Positions 46,246-54,064 of a stretch of DNA of 64,000 bases are shown one piece after another. Source of the stretch: an uncultured Flavobacteriaceae bacterium (GTDB lineage: Bacteria > Bacteroidota > Bacteroidia > Flavobacteriales > Flavobacteriaceae); the NCBI GenBank assembly GCA_947502495.1, contig CANNAC010000012.1:1-64000 (forward strand), in the 5' to 3' direction. The notes below the pieces were generated by a model. That model was given only the letters and a program-made list of their open reading frames with translations. It ran no database searches and was not told the origin of the DNA. The translations under genes and the position numbers were made by a program. The first letter of the stretch is position 1. Each line of letters starts with the position of its first letter.

Positions 46246-48708
46246 TTGAATACTAAATTTCAATTCCTATCTTCTCTATTTATTCTTCTACCTTTTTTTA
46301 TGTTTGCCCAAACAGGAACATTAAGAGGTGTCATTCTAGATGAATTTAACAAACCAGTAGACAACGTAAATATTAAAGCGGACGACACTGGAACCACAAC
46401 AAATGCCAATGGTTTTTTTATTTTAAAAATACCTGCTAACCAAGATGTAACAGTAACCTTTACGCACATTTCATTAAAAAAGACAGTAGTTACTTTTAAC
46501 TTGAAAAATGGGGAAGAAATAGAATTCAATCCGGTAATGCAAACCAATATTGAGCAAATTGCAACGGTTGTTATTTCGGGAAGAAAAAGAAAAGATGTTC
46601 AAGGTGTTATTACTCTAAAACCGGCAACCATTAGAAGAATTCCGGGTGCAAATGCAGGAGTAGAAAATTTATTAAAAACACTTCCGGGTGTAAATAGTAA
46701 CAACGAATTAAGCACACAATACTCCGTTCGTGGTGGTAATTATGACGAAAATCTGGTATATGTAAATGGTATTGAAGTATACAGACCGTTTTTAATTCGC
46801 TCCGGACAACAAGAAGGTTTAAGTTTTGTAAATACCGATTTAGTACAGAATGTAGATTTTTCTGCTGGAGGATTTCAAGCCAAATATGGGGATAAACTTT
46901 CTTCTGTTTTAGATATTACTTACAGAAAGCCAACCGATTTTGGTATCGCAGCAGATTTAAGCTTACTTGGTGGAAGCATCGCTATAGAAGCCGCAAGTAA
47001 TGATAATAAATTAACAGGAATTGTTGGTGTACGTTACAGAGATAATAGCTTACTAGTAAATGCTAAAGAAACAGAAACCAATTACGATCCTAAATTTTTA
47101 GACGTGCAATCTTTCGTTACTTATAATTTTACAGATAAATTTAGCTTAAGCTTTTTAGGAAACGCTTCTATTAACAAATACAACTACGAGCCACAAACCA
47201 GACAAACCAATTTTGGAACCTTAACAGATCCTATCGCACTACTTGTTTTTTATGAAGGACAAGAAAAAGATGCATACCAAACACTTTTTGGTGCATTACA
47301 AGGAACTTACAAAGTAAATGACGATTTAAACTTAAGTTTAGTAGCTTCGACATATCACACTACAGAAGAAGAGTATTTTGATATTCTTGCACAATACCGC
47401 CTTGGAGAAGTAAACACCAATATTGGTGACGAAGATTTAGGAGAAGTAGAATTTAGTGAAGGTATTGGCGGACAATTAAATCATGGTAGAAATGATTTAG
47501 ATGCACTTATTACAACTATTGAGCATAAAGGAGATTACGAAATTAACGACAACAATTTCGAATGGTCCGTAAAATATACCAACGAAGATATTAGAGATCG
47601 ATTAGTAGAATGGGAAGTTGTAGATTCTGCAGGATTTACTATTAATCCGCCAAATCTAGATGATTTCAATAACCAACCATATCAACCAAATGAAGGTCCT
47701 ATTACGGCCTACCAAAACGTTAGAGCAAATAACAATACTTCTATAGATAGAATACAAGCGTATTTACAATGGAGTAGACGTTTCGCCGTTGGTGAAAGTG
47801 AACTTTGGGTAAATGCCGGAGCAAGAATGCACAATTGGAATGTAGAAGGAGACGGCATTGCTAGTTCTTCACAAACCGTTTTTAGTCCGAGAGCACAAAT
47901 AGCCATAAAACCGAATTGGAAAAAAGACATGCTATTTAGATTTGGAACTGGTTTTTACTACCAACCTCCTTTTTATAGAGAATTACGCGATCAAAACGGA
48001 GAAGTACAACCCAATGTAAAAGCACAGCAATCTATTCATTTTGTCTTAGGAAATGATTACAGTTTTAAAATGTGGGACAGACCATTTAAACTTACTAGTG
48101 AAGCCTATTACAAAAAGATAAACGATGTAAATCCGTATACCGTAGAAAACGTAAGAATACGTTATGCTGCCGATAACAATGCGGAAGCATATGCCTATGG
48201 TTTAGACCTACGATTAAACGGTGAGTTTGTTCCTGGAACAGAATCTTGGTTTAGTTTTGGTTATTTAAAAACCGAAGAAAATATTGATGGCCGTGGCTAT
48301 ATTGCAAGACCAACAGACCAACGTTTAAAATTTGCGGCATTATTTCAAGATTATGTACCAACCATGCCAAACTTAAAAATGTATTTAAACTTAGTATATA
48401 ACACCGGACTTCCTGGTGGTTCACCAAGTTATGCAGATCCTTATGTATATCAAAATCGCTTACCAGATTATAAACGTGCAGATTTAGGTGTGCAATATGT
48501 ACTTGTAGACGACAAAAAGCAGTTTGATTCTGGCTGGAAAAAACCATTTAAAGAACTTGCTTTAGGTATCGAAATATTTAATATTTTTGATGTACAAAAC
48601 TCTATTACAAATACTTGGGTTAGAGATGTATATAGCAAACGCCAATATGCAATACCAAACTACTTGACGCCAAGAGTTTTTAATGTGAGACTAAATATGA
48701 AGTTTTAA
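46246..48708 (+). CDS. TonB-dependent receptor with carboxypeptidase-regulatory N-terminal domain
   Basis: An 820-residue outer-membrane receptor with signal peptide (1-21, ...FMFAQ), a CarboxypepD_reg-like beta domain (about 24-110; GVILDEFNKPVDNVNIKADDTG), a plug domain (about 120-230; LLKTLPGVNSNNELSTQYSVRGGNYD) and a 22-strand barrel ending in VFNVRLNMKF. The start is TTG at 46246; no ATG fits the signal peptide. It imports a siderophore, vitamin, peptide or glycan by TonB-driven energy; there is no SusD partner, so glycan uptake is less likely. Substrate unknown. Confidence 0.93.
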   Translation: MNTKFQFLSSLFILLPFFMFAQTGTLRGVILDEFNKPVDNVNIKADDTGTTTNANGFFILKIPANQDVTVTFTHISLKKTVVTFNLKNGEEIEFNPVMQTNIEQIATVVISGRKRKDVQGVITLKPATIRRIPGANAGVENLLKTLPGVNSNNELSTQYSVRGGNYDENLVYVNGIEVYRPFLIRSGQQEGLSFVNTDLVQNVDFSAGGFQAKYGDKLSSVLDITYRKPTDFGIAADLSLLGGSIAIEAASNDNKLTGIVGVRYRDNSLLVNAKETETNYDPKFLDVQSFVTYNFTDKFSLSFLGNASINKYNYEPQTRQTNFGTLTDPIALLVFYEGQEKDAYQTLFGALQGTYKVNDDLNLSLVASTYHTTEEEYFDILAQYRLGEVNTNIGDEDLGEVEFSEGIGGQLNHGRNDLDALITTIEHKGDYEINDNNFEWSVKYTNEDIRDRLVEWEVVDSAGFTINPPNLDDFNNQPYQPNEGPITAYQNVRANNNTSIDRIQAYLQWSRRFAVGESELWVNAGARMHNWNVEGDGIASSSQTVFSPRAQIAIKPNWKKDMLFRFGTGFYYQPPFYRELRDQNGEVQPNVKAQQSIHFVLGNDYSFKMWDRPFKLTSEAYYKKINDVNPYTVENVRIRYAADNNAEAYAYGLDLRLNGEFVPGTESWFSFGYLKTEENIDGRGYIARPTDQRLKFAALFQDYVPTMPNLKMYLNLVYNTGLPGGSPSYADPYVYQNRLPDYKRADLGVQYVLVDDKKQFDSGWKKPFKELALGIEIFNIFDVQNSITNTWVRDVYSKRQYAIPNYLTPRVFNVRLNMKF

Positions 48709-48750
48709 AAAATTTAACATATTTTTTTAATATCGAATTAAAAACAGTAG

Positions 48751-48758
48751 TAATTTTG
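48751..48758 (+). promoter_or_regulatory. -7 element immediately before a start codon
   Basis: TAATTTTG is a perfect TAnnTTTG element only 5 bp before the ATG at 48764. The inferred transcript would start at or next to the start codon. The -33 region is only T-rich. Confidence 0.5.
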
Positions 48759-48763
48759 CCTTC

Positions 48764-49138
48764 ATGAAACAGATGTTTAGAAATATAATGGCGTTAAGCC
48801 TGCTGCTTGCTTATAGTTTAAGCATCAGTATTTCTATGCAAAATCTTGTCATAGATGTTGTTTCAGATAGCAGTAAGCAACATCAAGTTGCGCATAACCA
48901 TTCCGATTCTAAAACACCGGTGCTTTCTGTATTTCCAGATTTAGAACCACTTGCAGATATTGCTAGTTCTAGTACTTTTAATTTTCAATCTGAAAAATTA
49001 AAAGCACAGTTTCTACTTTTTAAGTATGCCGAAAACTACACGGTAACCAAAGACAAACAATACGTGTATCGTAGTGTGAACATCCATCCTGGTCTAACTA
49101 TAGATGCACTACTCTACCCTTTCCATACCTTTTCATAA
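48764..49138 (+). CDS. Small exported protein of unknown function
   Basis: A 124-residue protein with a hydrophobic N-terminus (about 8-24; IMALSLLLAYSLSISIS) acting as signal peptide or anchor. A His-containing stretch follows (SKQHQVAHNHSDS), then a polar remainder. I do not recognise the family. It follows the TonB receptor by 55 bp and precedes another small membrane protein; a role linked to the receptor is possible but unsupported. It may be translated from a leaderless transcript. Confidence 0.65.
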   Translation: MKQMFRNIMALSLLLAYSLSISISMQNLVIDVVSDSSKQHQVAHNHSDSKTPVLSVFPDLEPLADIASSSTFNFQSEKLKAQFLLFKYAENYTVTKDKQYVYRSVNIHPGLTIDALLYPFHTFS

Positions 49139-49261
49139 CCATTATTTTTTTATTTACCCGAATTACTAATGCAACAAAACAGCATTAGTTGTCACCTTTT
49201 TATATCCTTGGTTTTTAGCCAAGACGTACACTATATATACAAAATAAAAAAAAATAAAATT

Positions 49262-49765
49262 ATGGAATCAACAAGCACCATTATCGGAGTTATAATTACC
49301 CTTATAGTAATATTACCAATCCTATTCATACAAAGATCACAAATTAGTAAAAAGAAAAAATCTAAAAAAGGTTTTATAGACGAAGCACAAAAAAACAATT
49401 TAAAGGTAACCGAACCTGATTTTTGGGGATCGTACTACGCGCTTGCAATTGACGAAAACCAGAACAAACTAATCTATTCTAAAATAATTGATGAAGAACA
49501 TAACACGATTATTATAGATGTCGAAGAAATAGCTTCTTGTGAAATTGTTAGAACCAACAGAACTTTTAAAAGCAATAAAGTTTTTAAAACGGAAACAGAT
49601 AAAATCGATTTGGTTATTGGTTTTAAAAATTCGAATAAAGCAAAAGAAGTATTAGAGTTTTACAATGTAGATGTAAACATTGAAATGACAAATGAAGTTC
49701 CGCTTCTAGATAAATGGGAATCTAAAATTAAAAGCAGCATACATAGAAAAGAACAAGCTGCTTAA
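49262..49765 (+). CDS. Single-pass membrane protein of unknown function
   Basis: A 168-residue protein with one N-terminal membrane segment (about 6-24; IIGVIITLIVILPILFI), a Lys-rich stretch (KKKKSKKGF), and a cytosolic alpha/beta domain (LKVTEPDFWGSYYALAIDENQNKLIYSKI, DVEEIASCEIVRTNRTFKSNK) with the look of a small PH-like or GRAM-like fold; this is an impression. I chose the ATG at 49262; an in-frame ATG at 49169 would add 31 residues that span a hairpin (49165-49189) and read as non-coding. Confidence 0.7.
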   Translation: MESTSTIIGVIITLIVILPILFIQRSQISKKKKSKKGFIDEAQKNNLKVTEPDFWGSYYALAIDENQNKLIYSKIIDEEHNTIIIDVEEIASCEIVRTNRTFKSNKVFKTETDKIDLVIGFKNSNKAKEVLEFYNVDVNIEMTNEVPLLDKWESKIKSSIHRKEQAA

Positions 49766-49783
49766 GTGTTGATTAATTGAAAT

Positions 49784-49822
49784 AAAAAACCTTCAGAGAA
49801 ATAATTTCTGAAGGTTTTTTTA
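49784..49822 (+). terminator. Terminator after the small membrane protein
   Basis: AACCTTCAGA (49789-49798) pairs with TCTGAAGGTT (49807-49816) and is followed by T residues. Confidence 0.82.
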
Positions 49823-49874
49823 TGTTTTATCGTATTTGCTTTTAGCTCTTTAATTGGACTAAAAAAGTTAGATC

Positions 49875-49927
49875 TTACTTTAGTGAAATCCGGAAGGTTT
49901 GTCTAAAAATAAACGAAGCGCATTTTA
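49875..49927. repeat. Intergenic element similar to 14809-14860
   Basis: TTACTTTAGT...CGGAAGGTTTG...CGAAGC here resembles CTACTTTAGT...CGGAATGTTTG...CGAAGC in the rpsA-cmk gap. It is probably a degenerate dispersed repeat. Confidence 0.5.
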
Positions 49928-49946
49928 CGAAGCTTCATTATTTTAT

Positions 49947-51089
49947 TTATACAAACTCTTTTAAAACACCAACCGCATAATCAATCTCTTCTTTGGTGTT
50001 GTATTTACAAAAAGAAAAACGAATAGATGGCTTTTGCATATCTTCTTCATCTAAGATTTGCGCTAAAACGTGCGAACCTTTCCCGCTTCCACTTTGACAA
50101 GCAGATCCTTTAGAGCAAGCAATTCCTTTTAAATCCATTTGAAACTGCAAGGTCAATGCTTTTTCTACACTCATTGGCAAACATACATTTATTAAAGTAT
50201 AAGTGCTTTTTACTTGATCTTCACAGTTTCCATTATATTTTACTCCTGGAATAGCCTTTTTAAGTACTACTTTAAAATAATCTTTTAAATCTTGCACATA
50301 AGCACGCTCTTCATCTAGATTTTGATATGCTAGTTTAAAAGCGGTTTCTAAACCTTTTATAGCATGCACAGGTTCTGTTCCTGCTCGGTAACCACGTTCT
50401 TGAGATCCTCCAAAAATAAGTGGCTTAAAATTGCTGTTTTTACGTATGTAAGCAAAACCAATTCCTTTTGGTCCGTGAAATTTATGTGCCGCAGCGGTCA
50501 TAAAATCAATAGGAGTTTCTTGTACATTCCATTCAAAATGACCAATAGATTGTACGGTATCACTATGAAAAAGGGCATTATTGGTTTGGCATAATGCAGC
50601 AACTTTATCTATATCCAGAATATTACCAATTTCATTATTAACATGCATTAAACTTACCAATTTACGCTCATCATTAGCAGATAGTAATCTTTCTAAATCT
50701 TCGTAATCTGGAGTACCACAATGTTGTAATTTTACATACTCCACCGTAACGTTATATTCATTTCTTAGTTCTTCCACCGTATGCAAAACGGCATGATGTT
50801 CTATTGGAGAAGTAATAATAGTAGTTACATTTCCATCTCTAACCGCACAACGTAAAATCATGTTATCTGCTTCTGTACCTCCAGAAGTAAAAATAATTTC
50901 CTGAGGTAATGCATGCAATTGCTTTGCAATGGTTTTTCTTGCTGTTTCTATAATAGCTTTTGAAGAACGTCCAAATGCGTGTGTTGACGATGGATTACCA
51001 TAGTGTGTAGCAAGAACATCTTGCATATCTTTAATAACTTCATCACGTACTTGTGTGGTTGCAGCACTATCAAAATAAACAGTTTTCAT
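49947..51089 (-). CDS. Cysteine desulfurase (NifS/IscS class)
   Basis: A 380-residue PLP enzyme that takes sulfur from cysteine for Fe-S clusters or thiolation. FDSAATTQV at the start, the PLP lysine in AAHKFHGPKG, and the persulfide Cys331 in KGSACQSGSG mark the group I (NifS/IscS) class with its longer catalytic loop. The ATG at 51089 is used because a perfect -7 promoter element lies within any longer frame. There are no isc or suf partners nearby; Bacteroidota also carry SufS, so this may serve tRNA thiolation. Confidence 0.93.
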   Translation of the reverse strand: MKTVYFDSAATTQVRDEVIKDMQDVLATHYGNPSSTHAFGRSSKAIIETARKTIAKQLHALPQEIIFTSGGTEADNMILRCAVRDGNVTTIITSPIEHHAVLHTVEELRNEYNVTVEYVKLQHCGTPDYEDLERLLSANDERKLVSLMHVNNEIGNILDIDKVAALCQTNNALFHSDTVQSIGHFEWNVQETPIDFMTAAAHKFHGPKGIGFAYIRKNSNFKPLIFGGSQERGYRAGTEPVHAIKGLETAFKLAYQNLDEERAYVQDLKDYFKVVLKKAIPGVKYNGNCEDQVKSTYTLINVCLPMSVEKALTLQFQMDLKGIACSKGSACQSGSGKGSHVLAQILDEEDMQKPSIRFSFCKYNTKEEIDYAVGVLKEFV

Positions 51090-51115
51090 AAATAAGAATT
51101 GATTGTTAGAAGCTA

Positions 51116-51183
51116 CAAAAATAGAGGAATTAAAATTATTAACAAGAAGCATCGTTATAAGTTTAACAATTCTATTATTTTTG
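51116..51183. promoter_or_regulatory. Divergent promoters for cysteine desulfurase and TSP3 lipoprotein
   Basis: On the minus strand TATTTTTG (51116-51123) has CTTG 19 nt upstream (51143-51146), giving a leader of about 20 nt. On the plus strand TATTTTTG (51176-51183) lies 18 bp before the ATG at 51202, with a weak -33. Confidence 0.62.
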
Positions 51184-51201
51184 TTCAAAAATTGCACTAT
51201 T

Positions 51202-52140
51202 ATGAAAAAGTTACTTTATGTTTTTTTATCTGTTTTTACATTTATTTCTTGTGACGATGGAGATATAATTACGGAAGAATTAGATTTTGAAGATACTTTT
51301 TCCGCTTGCGGCGAATTGGTGTTTTATAAAATAAAAGAAGATCCAGCAGAATCGCTTTCACTAAGAATCACTTCTGTATCAAAAACATTAGATAGTTTAA
51401 TTGCTACAGATGATAATGGCGTATTATATCTTACAGAAGAAGTCTATGCCATTAACGGAACTTCAAACTTTTTTAACTACAGAAGATACAACACAACACC
51501 TGCCGATTTCTTTTGTAACGATGTACCTCCTTCTAATATAACGATTACCAATGATGAAGAAAGCACCACTGGAACGGCAACAGTTTATATTTCTTTAGTT
51601 GAAGATGATAATGATGGTATTCCTGCAGAAATGGAAGATATAAATGGTAATGGAGATCTTACGGATGATGATAGTGATGGAGATGGTATACCAGATTATT
51701 TAGATGAAGATGATGATGGCGATAACGTACTTACACGACTAGAAATTGATACAGCGGATGCCGATGGAGATGACGACCCTACAACCAACCCTATAGATAC
51801 AGATGGTGATGGCATACCAAATTATTTAGATACAGATGATGATGGAGATGGTGTAGAAACTATAGATGAAGAAAACGATTCGCAAGACGAAGATCCTTCC
51901 AACGATTTTACAAGTACCAATCCGGCTATTACCGTTGCCGATTATTTAAACGATGCTGTTTCTAATACGGTTGCAGCAACCGCGTATAAAGATCACGATA
52001 TACAACAAGTTTTTAAAATCACCATAGAATTAAGAAGTATAGAACTACCTTCTATTACGTATGACTTTTTAGACTTTGGAACTTTGGAAGACACTAGTTT
52101 AACCACAGAAAGAACGGTAGAAGATATACCTTTCCCTTAA
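51202..52140 (+). CDS. Lipoprotein with TSP3-like Asp-rich calcium-binding repeats
   Basis: A 312-residue lipoprotein with lipobox Cys17 (TFISCDDG). A beta-rich N-terminal domain (about 25-130) is followed by an Asp-rich region (about 130-235) of thrombospondin type 3-like units (DDDNDGIPAEMED, DSDGDGIPDYLDEDDDGD, DTDGDGIPNYLDTDDDGDGV) and a polar tail; FKITIELRSIELPSI may be a final strand. It has no T9SS tail and is presumably held by lipid at the outer membrane. The start at 51202 matches the signal peptide; upstream in-frame codons are not lipoprotein-like. The stop overlaps the convergent Smr gene by 4 bp. Function unknown. Confidence 0.85.
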   Translation: MKKLLYVFLSVFTFISCDDGDIITEELDFEDTFSACGELVFYKIKEDPAESLSLRITSVSKTLDSLIATDDNGVLYLTEEVYAINGTSNFFNYRRYNTTPADFFCNDVPPSNITITNDEESTTGTATVYISLVEDDNDGIPAEMEDINGNGDLTDDDSDGDGIPDYLDEDDDGDNVLTRLEIDTADADGDDDPTTNPIDTDGDGIPNYLDTDDDGDGVETIDEENDSQDEDPSNDFTSTNPAITVADYLNDAVSNTVAATAYKDHDIQQVFKITIELRSIELPSITYDFLDFGTLEDTSLTTERTVEDIPFP

Positions 52141-52691
52141 GAGTTGCTGTTTTGGTAGATGTAAACTTCTGTAGCTCCTAAACCATATTTTTGGTAATTA
52201 GCTTCATAATATTTCACATTATATCTACCAAAAAGATATGCTAATTCCATTTTTAGCACGCCTTCACCTACGCCATGAATAAAAACCATTTTTTGCATGC
52301 GTTTATGTATAGCAAATTCTAACTGTCTTTTTGCTGTATCTAGCTGTAAATTTAACATGTCGTGGTTTGACATTCCTCTAGAAGAATTTGTTAAATGATG
52401 AATATGTAAGTCCACTTCAAAAGTAGCTTCGTAACGCTCTTTGGGCTTTTTAGTTACTTGTTTTCTTTTCTTCGATTCTTTTTCTGAAACTACATTTTGA
52501 AAAGAACTATTCTTAAAAACATTTTGATTTAAAGGATTCGATTTTTCTTGCTTTATGAGTTCCTTATTATTAAAATCTAACTCAAAACCATCTTCGGTTA
52601 AAATAGTTATAACCCCATTAGATATTCTGGTTATTTCACCAGATAAATCATCATCTAAAACAAACACAAAATCACCAACTTTAAAACTCAT
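52137..52691 (-). CDS. Smr-domain (MutS2 C-terminal-like) protein
   Basis: A 184-residue cytosolic protein. A small N-terminal beta domain (about 1-48; MSFKVGDFVFVLDDDLSGEITRI) resembles the SH3-like start of DUF2027, followed by a Lys-rich linker. The C-terminal Smr domain (about 92-184) has the motifs VDLHIHHL and VFIHGVGEGVLKMEL. Smr domains nick or bind branched DNA or RNA; stand-alone forms have been linked to ribosome rescue cleavage. It has no MutS ATPase. The start at 52691 overlaps the upstream small membrane protein by 11 bp. Confidence 0.88.
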   Translation of the reverse strand: MSFKVGDFVFVLDDDLSGEITRISNGVITILTEDGFELDFNNKELIKQEKSNPLNQNVFKNSSFQNVVSEKESKKRKQVTKKPKERYEATFEVDLHIHHLTNSSRGMSNHDMLNLQLDTAKRQLEFAIHKRMQKMVFIHGVGEGVLKMELAYLFGRYNVKYYEANYQKYGLGATEVYIYQNSNS

Positions 52692-52872
52692 CTTTTTCTT
52701 CTTCCTCTTTTTTATCTGGTATGGTACTATAAATCCTATACAAACCAAACATTAAAACTACAATTCCTAATACTAAAACCAAGGTGTTTTGTTTCGCTTC
52801 CGCTTGTGCATAAACAGCTACAAAACAGCCAATTAAAATCAATATATAACTTAAATATTTAGATAAAAACAT
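52681..52872 (-). CDS. Small two-helix membrane protein
   Basis: A 63-residue protein with two hydrophobic helices (about 7-22 and 29-46; LSYILILIGCFVAVYA, LVLVLGIVVLMFGLYRIYS) and a charged tail KKEEEEKDEF. The coding region overlaps the Smr gene by 11 bp, which supports a real, coupled gene. Function unknown. Confidence 0.72.
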   Translation of the reverse strand: MFLSKYLSYILILIGCFVAVYAQAEAKQNTLVLVLGIVVLMFGLYRIYSTIPDKKEEEEKDEF

Positions 52873-52980
52873 ATAATAAACGATGCATTAATACTTTTGG
52901 TCGAAAATAACCAATATAAACCACATCTCTAATGATTTTTAACTAGATTTAGTAGAAGAACCCAAAAAAACAACTGTATC

Positions 52981-54015
52981 ATGAAAACAAACACAAGTTC
53001 CATACAGTTCCAAATCTTATTTTTTTGCCTACTATCTACCTTTACAATAACTGCACAAGTTGGTATTGGTACCACTACGCCAACCGCGCAACTAACCGTC
53101 ATGGAAGATGGCGTTTTTAATGAGAGTGGTGGTAATCATGATTTTCGAATTGAAAGTAATAATAAAACGAATATGTTTTTAGTAGATGGTACAAATGACC
53201 ATGTATTAATTAATACATCAACACATATTAATGGTGACATATTTACTGTTCGAGCTACAACTACTCAGAATGGAGTAAATCCTTGGTCAATAAACAGCTA
53301 TAATGATTTCACAGATGGAGGTGCTGGTTTTTTTCATAACACTATAGGAACAAATGGATTCAATGCAATAGAGGGCATAACCAGTTATTTTGGGAACGCT
53401 AGTATTGTTTCTGGTGTTTTTGGATTAGCGATTAGCACAAATGGTAATCAGGCAGGCATCGGAGTTAGAGGGCATTCTAATAATTCGGATGGAATGGGAG
53501 TTAGAGGTACCATTCCAACTACTGGCACTTGGTTAGGTTTTGGTGGGTATTTTACCGGTGGACTTGGCTATGGAAATGGTATATATAATATATCTGATGC
53601 TAGAACCAAAAAAGATATAACAAGAATCGAAAGCGCCTTATCTAAAATACTTCAGATTAATGGCCATGAATACAAATATGATTTTGAAAAGCACAATAGC
53701 GATGCAAAAAACAACGATAAGATTCATTACGGTTTTATGGCACAAAACGTAAAAGAATTTCTACCGCATGCAGTTGCGCAAAAGAATGTACAATTTGATG
53801 ATGATTTTCAAACTAGTAGAAATGGAAATAAAGAAAATACTAAAATAAAGAAATTTGATGTGGTAGATTATACCGCAATAATCCCAGTAGCTGTGGAAGC
53901 AATAAAAGAGCAACAAGAAATCATTGAAGCTCAGAACAATAAAATTGCGATACTTGAAAATAAAATGTCTATTTTAGAAAATAAATTAAATACTTTAATA
54001 GAAGAACAAGATTAA
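52981..54015 (+). CDS. Exported protein with tail-fibre intramolecular chaperone domain (peptidase S74)
   Basis: A 344-residue protein with signal peptide (1-25, ...TITAQVGIG). A Gly/Asn-rich beta region (about 26-200) of the type that forms trimeric beta-helices precedes the S74 domain from Ser205 (ISDARTKKDIT), then HYGFMAQNVKEFLP and a coiled-coil tail (about 300-344; IEAQNNKIAILENKMSILENK). In phage endosialidases this domain trimerises the fibre and then cuts itself off before the serine. Here it has a bacterial signal peptide and no phage genes around it. It is followed 49 bp later by a T9SS cargo gene. Confidence 0.88.
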   Translation: MKTNTSSIQFQILFFCLLSTFTITAQVGIGTTTPTAQLTVMEDGVFNESGGNHDFRIESNNKTNMFLVDGTNDHVLINTSTHINGDIFTVRATTTQNGVNPWSINSYNDFTDGGAGFFHNTIGTNGFNAIEGITSYFGNASIVSGVFGLAISTNGNQAGIGVRGHSNNSDGMGVRGTIPTTGTWLGFGGYFTGGLGYGNGIYNISDARTKKDITRIESALSKILQINGHEYKYDFEKHNSDAKNNDKIHYGFMAQNVKEFLPHAVAQKNVQFDDDFQTSRNGNKENTKIKKFDVVDYTAIIPVAVEAIKEQQEIIEAQNNKIAILENKMSILENKLNTLIEEQD

Positions 54016-54064
54016 AGTATTTAATTCGTTTTTGTTAATCCATTAAAAATAAATCATATCCCTC

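Noticed and set aside
49165-49224. Two small hairpins (ACTAATGC/GCATTAGT and CTTGG/CCAAG) as terminator or riboswitch
   Set aside because: Short AT-rich stems with a broken T run; they may weaken read-through but are not convincing on their own.
51089-51197. Longer cysteine desulfurase start
   Set aside because: A perfect promoter element (51116-51123) lies inside it and homologues start at MKTVYFD.
52981-54015. S74 protein as evidence of a prophage
   Set aside because: It has a bacterial signal peptide and there are no capsid, terminase, lysis or integrase genes near it.
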